Part shown: positions 7,059 to 13,760 of the stretch, piece by piece
Layout of the letters: each line of letters opens with the position of its first letter
How positions within the stretch are numbered: position 1 is the stretch's first letter
Assembly (NCBI GenBank): GCA_963516675.1
Contig: CAUQBH010000016.1
Location: forward strand, 1 to 37,102
Length of the DNA stretch: 37,102 nucleotides
Reading direction: 5' to 3'
From: JABCPE02 sp963516675
Lineage (GTDB): Bacteria; Bacteroidota; Bacteroidia; Flavobacteriales; Weeksellaceae
Notes under the pieces: generated by a model
Seen by the model: the letters and a program-made list of their open reading frames with translations, nothing else
Told to the model about the DNA's origin: nothing
Databases searched by the model: none
Program-made: the position numbers and the translations under genes

Positions 7059-8057
7059 ATGCGTAAAATATTTTATATCAGCTGCTTATGTATTTTGGCT
7101 TTTTCTTGTGATTCGCAGAAAAAAATAGCCAATGCAGCCAAATCTTCATTAGACCCAAACAAAACAAACTCTGAAAAGGAAAAAAAAGGCGAAATAGTTC
7201 ATATAGGAACAGAGGATTTTTATAAAGTGAACATAGCGGACAGCACCAAAAACAATAATACGATAAGCTATGGTTCTATAGTTTCGGCCAAGCCAAAAAA
7301 ATATAAAATCACTAAAACCTACTTCCCTTCGTTGGGACAAGGCTTCCGCCAGAGATTCATCATTCTGCACTATACGGCTTTGGATAATGAAAAATCCATA
7401 AGAGTTTTGACACAACAGTCAGTAAGTTCCCACTATCTTGTAAGTGATTTAGATGATCATGAAATTTATCAATTAGTAGATGAAAACAAAAGAGCTTATC
7501 ATGCAGGAATCAGCGCTTGGAAAAACAGCAACAACCTGAATGACAGCTCTATAGGTATAGAAATAGTAAATACAGGCTATGTAGTGGATAGTTTAGGAAA
7601 GAGACAATTCCAAGCATTTCCTGAACATCAAATCGAGAAAATAGCCGTTTTAGTAAAGGACATCAGCAAAAGATATATGATTCCTCCTACTAATATTTTG
7701 GCTCATTCAGACATCGCTCCGACAAGAAAACAAGACCCAGGCCCTCTGTTTCCTTGGAAAACATTATATGAAAAACACCAAATAGGCATGTGGTATGATG
7801 AAGATAAAAAACAAGAATTTTATCCAAGCGCATTAGAAGATATTACTACACTGTATGAAGATGCTTCTTTTATAAGAAAAATACAATCAACCTTTAAGAC
7901 TTTTGGGTATGATATCCAGATTACAGGAATGTGGGATAAACAGACAAAAAGCGTTATAGAAGCATTCCAGTATCATTTTAGACCTGAAAACTATGATGGT
8001 ATTTTAGATGCGGAAACTTGGAGCACTCTGCAGGCTTTAGCTCAGAAATATAAATAA
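7059..8057 (+). CDS. N-acetylmuramoyl-L-alanine amidase lipoprotein with peptidoglycan-binding domain
   Basis: This enzyme should cut the amide bond between N-acetylmuramic acid and L-alanine in peptidoglycan, from the periplasm. I chose the ATG at 7059, not an earlier in-frame start, because it gives a proper lipoprotein signal (MRKIFYISCLCILAFSC, lipidated Cys17) and leaves the tRNA promoter outside the gene. The Amidase_2 domain covers about residues 96-235. It has ILHYT (His104), IGIEIVNTG (Glu168) and HSDIAPTRKQDPGPLFPW (His216, Asp226), the zinc ligands and active-site region of the AmiD/T7-lysozyme fold. A PG_binding_1 domain lies at about 265-330 (GYDIQITGMWDKQTKSVIEA). Length of 332 fits AmiD-like enzymes. 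Likely role: cell-wall recycling or remodelling. Confidence 0.9.
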   Translation: MRKIFYISCLCILAFSCDSQKKIANAAKSSLDPNKTNSEKEKKGEIVHIGTEDFYKVNIADSTKNNNTISYGSIVSAKPKKYKITKTYFPSLGQGFRQRFIILHYTALDNEKSIRVLTQQSVSSHYLVSDLDDHEIYQLVDENKRAYHAGISAWKNSNNLNDSSIGIEIVNTGYVVDSLGKRQFQAFPEHQIEKIAVLVKDISKRYMIPPTNILAHSDIAPTRKQDPGPLFPWKTLYEKHQIGMWYDEDKKQEFYPSALEDITTLYEDASFIRKIQSTFKTFGYDIQITGMWDKQTKSVIEAFQYHFRPENYDGILDAETWSTLQALAQKYK

Positions 8058-8063
8058 ATTCTC

Positions 8064-8071
8064 TACCTTTG
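8064..8071 (+). promoter_or_regulatory. Possible -7 element for the small membrane protein gene
   Basis: TACCTTTG, identical to the tRNA -7 element, lies 14 bp before the ATG at 8086 in a 28-bp intergenic gap. No clear -33 TTTG is seen at 19 bp. Confidence 0.4.
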
Positions 8072-8085
8072 CAAAAAATAAGAAA

Positions 8086-8397
8086 ATGGACAAGAAACAT
8101 AAAGATAAAGACGAAAAATTCATAGAATATTGGGAAAACAGTATGCAGCTCGGAAGGGTAAAATATTCCTTGATAAATGCTGTTTTAATGGGAATAATTG
8201 TGTTTTTAATTTCAAATATTGTATATTATTTCTTCACGGGAACCACCCTTTTTCAGCTAAGTATGGATGCTTTTTTATCCTTTGCTATTAGCTACCTTTT
8301 TAGTTTTCTTTTTTATTATATACCTATTTGGAATATCAATAGTTTCAAATATAATGTTGTCCTAAATAAAAAGAAGAAAAAATCCAAAAAAAAATAA
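8086..8397 (+). CDS. Small two-pass membrane protein, unknown
   Basis: The 103-residue product has a charged N-terminus (MDKKHKDKDEKF) and two hydrophobic segments, at about residues 31-50 and 57-80. It ends in a very lysine-rich tail (NKKKKKSKKK). I recognise no family. The lysine tail predicts both ends in the cytoplasm, possibly touching nucleic acid or anionic lipid, but that is inference. It follows the amidase gene by 28 bp and ends at a bidirectional terminator. Confidence 0.75.
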   Translation: MDKKHKDKDEKFIEYWENSMQLGRVKYSLINAVLMGIIVFLISNIVYYFFTGTTLFQLSMDAFLSFAISYLFSFLFYYIPIWNINSFKYNVVLNKKKKKSKKK

Positions 8398-8420
8398 AAG
8401 ACTTGATTTTCAAGTCTTTT
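8396..8420. terminator. Bidirectional terminator between convergent genes
   Basis: The arms AAAAGACTTGA (8396-8406) and TCAAGTCTTTT (8410-8420) pair perfectly around a 3-nt loop. T-runs follow on both strands. It closes the small membrane protein gene on the plus strand and the ABC operon on the minus strand. Confidence 0.85.
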
Positions 8421-8427
8421 TTTATTT

Positions 8428-9123
8428 CTAAACGGTCTGAAGATACAGTTTTTCCAGCTCGTTGGCAGAGATTTCATCGGCATTGATTTCGGAAATCAAA
8501 TTCCCTCGCTTCATAATTCCTATTCGGTCAGCCACTTCTTTTGCCCTAAAAATATCATGCGTCGCCATGAAAATAGTCGTTCCCTCCGATGCCAATTCTT
8601 TCAATATTTCAGAAAATTCATTCGATGCCTTTGGGTCTAGACCAGATGTAGGCTCATCCAGAAGTAATACTTTCGCCTTTTTAGCTATAGCAATGGCAAT
8701 GCCCACTTTTTGGCGCATCCCTTTAGAATAGCCCCCCAGCCTATTGTGATGTGCATCAGACTGCAGTCCTGCTTTGCTTAGGAAGCCCGTAAGCATCTCA
8801 TTATCATAATCAAACCCAGCCAAAGAGGAGAAAAATTTAAGATTTTCTACACCTGTCAAATTAGGGTAAAGCAGCACCGTTTCAGGAATATAGGCGATGA
8901 ATTTCTTGGTCTCCTCTGGATGGTCTACCACAGAGATTCCATTGATTTTTGCAACTCCTTCGGTCGGTTTCACAAAGCCTAAAAATATATTAATCGTTGT
9001 ACTCTTGCCTGCTCCATTCTGTCCCAGAAGAGCAAAAATTTCACCTTTGTTTAGTTTTAAATTTAGATTATTTAAAGCTTTATAATCTCCGTATGTTTTA
9101 GATAAGTTTTCTGCAATAAGCAT
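8428..9123 (-). CDS. ABC transporter ATP-binding protein
   Basis: The 231-residue ATPase has all key motifs: Walker A GQNGAGKST (34-42), signature YSKGMRQ (132-138), Walker B VLLLDEP (152-158), D-loop SGLD and the H-loop His189 (MATHD). It is of the CcmA/NatA/DrrA type that pairs with ABC-2 permeases. It is the last gene of an operon, 6 bp after one of two adjacent permease genes, and should power a heterodimer of them. The substrate cannot be inferred; related flavobacterial units are annotated only as ABC transporters. Confidence 0.92.
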   Translation of the reverse strand: MLIAENLSKTYGDYKALNNLNLKLNKGEIFALLGQNGAGKSTTINIFLGFVKPTEGVAKINGISVVDHPEETKKFIAYIPETVLLYPNLTGVENLKFFSSLAGFDYDNEMLTGFLSKAGLQSDAHHNRLGGYSKGMRQKVGIAIAIAKKAKVLLLDEPTSGLDPKASNEFSEILKELASEGTTIFMATHDIFRAKEVADRIGIMKRGNLISEINADEISANELEKLYLQTV

Positions 9124-9129
9124 AAAATT

Positions 9130-10488
9130 CTATATTTTTTTAGTCAATTTTATTCCGATAAACACAAGCAATAATGAGTACAATAAGCCCACAAATAAGG
9201 ATTTCCAGCTAATATCTGCACTCTCTGCTGGCGGCTGGTATTTAGGTCTTTTTTCCCAAGGTGTATTTTTAGTCAAAGTTTCCTCAAAAATATATGGATA
9301 AAAAAACTCCCGCACGGCTTTATGATGTTTTCTTACCGATGCCAAATATCTCATATGCGCCTCTAAATCTGTATTAACCAAAGTATTATACATCCTCTGC
9401 ACTCCTACCGTAGGAAGAAACATTCCCAAAGTTTCGGCTTTGTGCTGGCGTTCCATCAGTTTTTGTTCCATCAGTTTAGAGGTTGGTTCTGCCTCTTTAT
9501 CAGCCACATACTGCATCGCATAATACCAGCCCGCTACATAGTATTTCTCTTCTGGAATTTTATATTTTTTATACTCGGGATATTCTTGGTAAAATTTGTT
9601 CATCGTTACCGATTTGGGCTTATCCCACTTCTCGTGATAGGCTTCACGCTGGATGAGTGTAGTTTCCATAGCCTCATGAACAGGAGTAGTAGCCGTAATT
9701 ATCGTATTTCCCAAAGCTGGAAACATCAGACATAGCATAATCCAAATTCCCACGGATAAAATGGCGTTGTAAGTTGAGTTTTTATTCAATGAATTAATAA
9801 ACCAAACTACTGCAAACCAAAAACTTACATAAAAAATAGAAATTCCTAAAATAGCAAAAAACACCACTCCAAAACCAGCCCTGAAGACCAAAGCCGCCAC
9901 AATCATCAGTATAATGACCAAAAACACCACTATCAGCCACCTTGCAAAGATTTTATAAAAAACAAAACTAAGCGTAGGCACTCCTGAAATCTTTATCATA
10001 CTCCAGACTCCCGTTTCTTTCTCCTCCGAAATCAAACTAAAACCAAGAGCAATAATCAATAACGGAAAAAGATAAATAAAAACAAATGACAAATCCAAAT
10101 TACCCACCAAAAGGGACAAAGGATTGGTCAGCTCATTATCATAAATCTGCCCTTCTAATGCCAAGATTTTAGTTTTGATATTGTAGTTCAGAATATCTCT
10201 CTGCCCCAGAGAAAACGCCGCCCAGCCGCTCGGTGGATTATAAGTATGAAAAATCATGTAATAAATATCCGTTCCCGCCGTATTCTCCGCGCCTGCAATG
10301 TGCAGAATGTGCTCTATACTCTCATTTTCCAGATGTTCTATTCTGGAAATATTTTCTTTTTGTTCCTCTATTACCCTGTTTCCGTAATAAATTCCGTAAA
10401 GTCCAAAGAGGAAAACCACCAAAACCCCAATTCGGAAGGCGTTATTTCTGAAAATATTTTTAAATTCTATGCTTAAAATCCTCTTCAT
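9130..10488 (-). CDS. ABC-2 permease, DUF3526-type
   Basis: The 452-residue inner-membrane protein starts with a membrane segment at about 17-34. A large extracytoplasmic part around residues 35-125 follows, including 'YNPPSGWAAFSLGQRD'. A group of membrane segments lies at about 130-260, then a second soluble region, and a last membrane segment sits near the C-terminus (SLFVGLLYSLLLVFIGIKL). This layout, paired with a homologous neighbour, is that of DUF3526-containing ABC-2 permeases of Bacteroidota. It lies 2 bp after the other permease gene and 6 bp before the ATPase gene. It probably forms a heterodimeric channel; substrate unknown. Confidence 0.85.
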   Translation of the reverse strand: MKRILSIEFKNIFRNNAFRIGVLVVFLFGLYGIYYGNRVIEEQKENISRIEHLENESIEHILHIAGAENTAGTDIYYMIFHTYNPPSGWAAFSLGQRDILNYNIKTKILALEGQIYDNELTNPLSLLVGNLDLSFVFIYLFPLLIIALGFSLISEEKETGVWSMIKISGVPTLSFVFYKIFARWLIVVFLVIILMIVAALVFRAGFGVVFFAILGISIFYVSFWFAVVWFINSLNKNSTYNAILSVGIWIMLCLMFPALGNTIITATTPVHEAMETTLIQREAYHEKWDKPKSVTMNKFYQEYPEYKKYKIPEEKYYVAGWYYAMQYVADKEAEPTSKLMEQKLMERQHKAETLGMFLPTVGVQRMYNTLVNTDLEAHMRYLASVRKHHKAVREFFYPYIFEETLTKNTPWEKRPKYQPPAESADISWKSLFVGLLYSLLLVFIGIKLTKKI

Positions 10489-10490
10489 CG

Positions 10491-11939
10491 TTACAAAAAT
10501 TTATTACTATTTTTCTGAATATAATTCGCTGCCAAAACCAATGCAAATAGCATAAAAACAAACGCTGAAATCCCCAAAATCTGCTCTTTCAGAATTTCAT
10601 AAGTAGAAAAATGCTGGTATTTGAACGGCGGCATTTGTTTCAGAAGTTCATTATTTATCCTCTGTGTCCGCTCTTTTTGGGATTCTTTATAATATTTTAT
10701 TTCCTCCTGCTGAAGTTTATTCAGATACTGAGTGCGGTCATATCGGTATTTTTCGGCCTGTCGCTGGAAACTTACAGCATCAGAAAAACTACTTCCGCTG
10801 AAGCCCATAGACATATTTCTCATCGCCAAATAAGGATTAGCGAAGCCCAAAAATTCGCTTACTTTGTTTTGATTTTGATAAATTTTAATCAATTCCTCAA
10901 ATTTTTCACCAAAAATTTTCGTGGTAATTTTTTCGCCTTCTGCAAAGACCAATCCGCCGTAATTTATCGGCAATTCTTCGATGGAACTGACATTGTATTT
11001 TTTCAGGATTTCTTCTTTTAGTTCCTTAAAGTGCTGGTCATCAGGATTATGGCTGTCTCCTTCCTTTTTTATTTGGTTGTGAATAGAAATATCAAAATCA
11101 TTTTTATTCGATGCTTCATAGATATTTGCGCCAAGTGTCTGCGCAGCTTTTGGAAGAATAAAAACAATTGAAAACCAGATAATTAAAAGAATAAGCAAAG
11201 TAGATTTAGGAGTTTTATTCAATGCCGAAAAAATCACCACTACAAACGAAAAAATCAAAAAATAAATGCTGTAAGAAACCACCAGCAGGAAGGCTCTCGG
11301 TATAAGTCCCTCTACATCAGCACCTGACATCAGCCCTGTGAAAGCAATTCCCAAAATAAGAATGGGAAGGAAATAAGCCATCGTAACGGCATAAATCCCC
11401 AAAGTTTTTCCAAAAATAATGTCTTTGTAAGTCGTATTTTGAACCAAAATCAGCTTCAAAACTCCATCTTGTTTCAGCCCAGAAACTGAACCAAAACCAA
11501 TGAAAATAATGAATAATGGTAAAATCAGCTGGAAAATCAGAGCCATACTCAGTTCCCCAAACCTCAGTATTCCGTTGGAAAACGAGGCATCGCTCATATT
11601 CATCGTATTCTGTCTGTGAGCCTCCAAAAAAACAGAATTTCCCACATAAGAATTTACCCCAAAATCAAAAGCACTCAAAGGATATTTGTCCCGAAAAACC
11701 AAATATCCATAATGTGAAACCCTGTGCGGGTGCCTGTCTGGCTGGTTTTCCCACTGCTGGACAACTTCGGACTGGTAGTGTTCCTGCTCCTCATTGTGAT
11801 GATGAACATTTTCCCAACCGATATAAGCCGCCAGAGACAAAACAGCAACAATGATGAAAACCAAGTAAATCAGCACTTTCTGTCTATTGATGCTTTTCCA
11901 TTCTTCCGAGGCGATTAGCTTTACCCTTTTAAAATTCAT
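10491..11939 (-). CDS. ABC-2 permease, DUF3526-type (partner)
   Basis: The 482-residue permease has the same layout as its downstream neighbour: a first membrane segment at about 25-43, a histidine-rich extracytoplasmic start (HHHNEEQEHY and PDRHPHRVSHYGY), a central membrane bundle, a large soluble loop and a final membrane segment. 'VSGLKQDGVLKLILVQNTTYKDIIFGK' is typical of the segment after the second membrane helix in these families. The His-rich stretch could bind metal, but this is only suggestive. The gene lies 4 bp after mtnN and 2 bp before the second permease, so the four genes look co-transcribed. Confidence 0.85.
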   Translation of the reverse strand: MNFKRVKLIASEEWKSINRQKVLIYLVFIIVAVLSLAAYIGWENVHHHNEEQEHYQSEVVQQWENQPDRHPHRVSHYGYLVFRDKYPLSAFDFGVNSYVGNSVFLEAHRQNTMNMSDASFSNGILRFGELSMALIFQLILPLFIIFIGFGSVSGLKQDGVLKLILVQNTTYKDIIFGKTLGIYAVTMAYFLPILILGIAFTGLMSGADVEGLIPRAFLLVVSYSIYFLIFSFVVVIFSALNKTPKSTLLILLIIWFSIVFILPKAAQTLGANIYEASNKNDFDISIHNQIKKEGDSHNPDDQHFKELKEEILKKYNVSSIEELPINYGGLVFAEGEKITTKIFGEKFEELIKIYQNQNKVSEFLGFANPYLAMRNMSMGFSGSSFSDAVSFQRQAEKYRYDRTQYLNKLQQEEIKYYKESQKERTQRINNELLKQMPPFKYQHFSTYEILKEQILGISAFVFMLFALVLAANYIQKNSNKFL

Positions 11940-11943
11940 GAAA

Positions 11944-12633
11944 TTATTTTAAATTTTCAATGAAACTAATATTCATCTCCGCCGAAAGCGCCCCAGCCTT
12001 CTCCACAAAGGATTCATAGGAAACGGTATCTCCCTCGCCTGCATTATCTGAAATCGCTCTCAGCATCAGAAACGGAACGCCCATAATATGGCAGGTCTGG
12101 GCAATGGCACTCGCCTCCATTTCCACAGCCAGCGCCTCTGAGAAGCTTTTTTCTATCCATTCTCGGCGCTGCCTATCGCTGATAAAAGAATCTCCGCTGA
12201 CTACCAACCCTTTACGAAGCTGGTCGGTATATTTTCCGCAATGTTCCTCGGCAAGGCTCAGCCACTGCTCATCCGCAAAAAAAGCAGGCGGCATTTTGGC
12301 TTGTTGTCCTATTTCATAGCCGAAAGCCGTGACATCCACATCATGGTGTCTAACCTCCGTAGCCAAGATAATATCATAAACTCTAGTGTCTTTCAGACCT
12401 CCTGCTGTTCCTGTATTGATGATTAATTCTGGTTTAAACTGATTGATTAAAAGCGCAGTAGCCACCGCTGCACTCACCTTTCCTATCCCAGACAAAAGCA
12501 CCACCACCTGATGGCTGCCGATTCGGCCTTCATGGAAAGTAAATCCAAATAATTCGGTGTCTTTTCTATCTTGTAATTTCTCTCGCAGGAGCTGGACTTC
12601 TAGCTCCATCGCTCCGATGATTCCTATTTTCAT
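11944..12633 (-). CDS. mtnN: 5'-methylthioadenosine/S-adenosylhomocysteine nucleosidase
   Basis: This cytosolic enzyme hydrolyses methylthioadenosine and S-adenosylhomocysteine to adenine plus methylthioribose or S-ribosylhomocysteine, in methionine salvage and the activated methyl cycle. The 229-residue length fits. Family motifs are present: MKIGIIGAMELEV with catalytic Glu12, NTGTAGGL (73-80), SGDSFISD, VEMEASAIAQ with Glu173 and AISDNAG with catalytic Asp196. It is the first gene of an operon with two ABC-2 permeases and an ATPase, which is an unusual setting. A TATCTTTG -7 element lies 33 bp upstream. Confidence 0.95.
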   Translation of the reverse strand: MKIGIIGAMELEVQLLREKLQDRKDTELFGFTFHEGRIGSHQVVVLLSGIGKVSAAVATALLINQFKPELIINTGTAGGLKDTRVYDIILATEVRHHDVDVTAFGYEIGQQAKMPPAFFADEQWLSLAEEHCGKYTDQLRKGLVVSGDSFISDRQRREWIEKSFSEALAVEMEASAIAQTCHIMGVPFLMLRAISDNAGEGDTVSYESFVEKAGALSAEMNISFIENLK

Positions 12634-12665
12634 TGTAATGTTTAATAATTAAAAAAAATTAAGGG

Positions 12666-12673
12666 CAAAGATA
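12666..12673 (-). promoter_or_regulatory. -7 element of the mtnN-ABC operon
   Basis: TATCTTTG on the minus strand matches TAnnTTTG, 33 bp before the mtnN ATG and directly after the stop of the previous gene. No clear TTTG lies 19 bp upstream. Confidence 0.5.
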
Positions 12674-12674
12674 A

Positions 12675-12974
12675 TTATTTTGAAACACTTGACTGGCTTT
12701 TCAAGGTTTCTATTAAGTTTTTTAGGTGGGTCTCATATTCTTCTGTTGGTTCTAATAAAACATTAATTATTTGTTTCTCTTTTTCATAATCATACAGCTC
12801 AATTCCAAGCCAGCCTGAACTCCAAAAATCAATTCCACCTCCCAAGATTTTAGATTCTATTATAATTTGGTCTAAATCTCCGAAATCACCATTTTTATAG
12901 CTTCTATATGTAATTTTATAATTTAACAAGTCGGGAGAGACTTCTTTTTTAAACCATTCTAATGTTTTTTCCAT
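12675..12974 (-). CDS. Unknown 99-residue protein
   Basis: The product (start MEKTLEWFKKEVSPDLLNYK) is soluble, acidic and predicted alpha/beta. A central 'GGGIDFWSSGWLGIELYDYEKEK' type stretch is followed by an amphipathic C-terminal helix. I recognise no family with certainty. Its small size and its position beside an unrelated small lipoprotein gene resemble immunity-type genes of polymorphic toxin loci, but no toxin is present here. A short palindrome (ACTATC-AA-GATAGT, 13015-13028) lies upstream in the 94-bp gap. Confidence 0.7.
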   Translation of the reverse strand: MEKTLEWFKKEVSPDLLNYKITYRSYKNGDFGDLDQIIIESKILGGGIDFWSSGWLGIELYDYEKEKQIINVLLEPTEEYETHLKNLIETLKSQSSVSK

Positions 12975-13068
12975 AACTTATTCTGCTGCTATCGGTTTGC
13001 TACTAAAAAGAAATACTATCAAGATAGTTTTATTCTTAATTTTATAACTGAAATACTTGACTTACTTT

Positions 13069-13643
13069 TTAGTGTACCATTGTACTTTGAAAGTCTTTAA
13101 ATTTCAGAACGCCATCTTTCGTTGTGAAAACATATACATATATATGTTCACCTCCTCCTGAAGAATAAACTACTGTATTAAAAGTCATGGTTATTTTATC
13201 ATCTGCATATGTGACTTCTAAGATATCTTTAAACCCACCATTCCAACTATCATATGAATATTGTGCTTTATCATATCCTTGTTTTAATAATCTATTAACA
13301 TTTATTCTTCCTAAAGTTTCCCTGAAATAACTCATGAAAATCGCATCAAAATATATCTGAAATTCTTTCTCACCAAATCCTTTTCCTTTATATTCCTCCC
13401 ATTTTTCATAATCCAAAGTCGCATACCAAAAATTATCATTTTTGATAGGAAAATCAAAATATGCCTTTACTTCATCTGGCTTGCCTTTTCGCATTCCTTT
13501 TATGAAAGAAGCAAGTTGTTTTCGCAGGTGTTTTTATGAGATTTTTCTATTTTTGTTTTTACTGTTTTGTTGGCATTCTGCTGATTTACACAACTTAAAA
13601 GAAACAACAAACTTAGACCCATCAAGATAGTTTTTATCCTCAT
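13069..13643 (-). pseudogene. Lipoprotein gene split by a one-base frameshift
   Basis: An ATG at 13643 opens a frame with a clear lipoprotein signal (MRIKTILMGLSLLFLLSC, Cys18) that stops at 13500 after 47 codons. The remaining 141 codons are in another frame, where the ATG at 13494 is only internal. Adding one base anywhere in about 13500-13538 joins them into one protein of 191 residues, running 'IEKSHK' into 'QLASFIKGMRKGKPDEVKAY'. The T5 run at 13531-13535 and the T4 run at 13519-13522 are the likeliest sites. The C-terminal part is a beta-rich domain of unknown family with 'DFPIKNDNFWYATLDYEKW'. Either the gene is inactive or the read lost one base. A TATATTTG -7 element lies 31 bp upstream of the ATG, which supports a once-complete gene. 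Confidence 0.75.
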
Positions 13644-13673
13644 AATAATTTGACTTTATATTATTTAGTAACA

Positions 13674-13681
13674 CAAATATA
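13674..13681 (-). promoter_or_regulatory. -7 element of the frameshifted lipoprotein gene
   Basis: TATATTTG on the minus strand, 31 bp before the lipoprotein ATG at 13643, just after the terminator of the receptor gene. It supports the upstream start over the internal ATG at 13494. Confidence 0.5.
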
Positions 13682-13684
13682 ATC

Positions 13685-13718
13685 AAAAAACCGATAGCCA
13701 TTATAAACTATCGGTTTT
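13685..13718 (-). terminator. Terminator of the TonB-dependent receptor gene
   Basis: The arms AAAACCGATAG (13687-13697) and CTATCGGTTTT (13708-13718) pair perfectly with a 10-nt loop. On the minus strand a run of six T follows (plus-strand A at 13685-13690). Confidence 0.85.
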
Positions 13719-13760
13719 CAACAAATTAAATTATTTTTATGAAAAAATCTTGTATCTATC

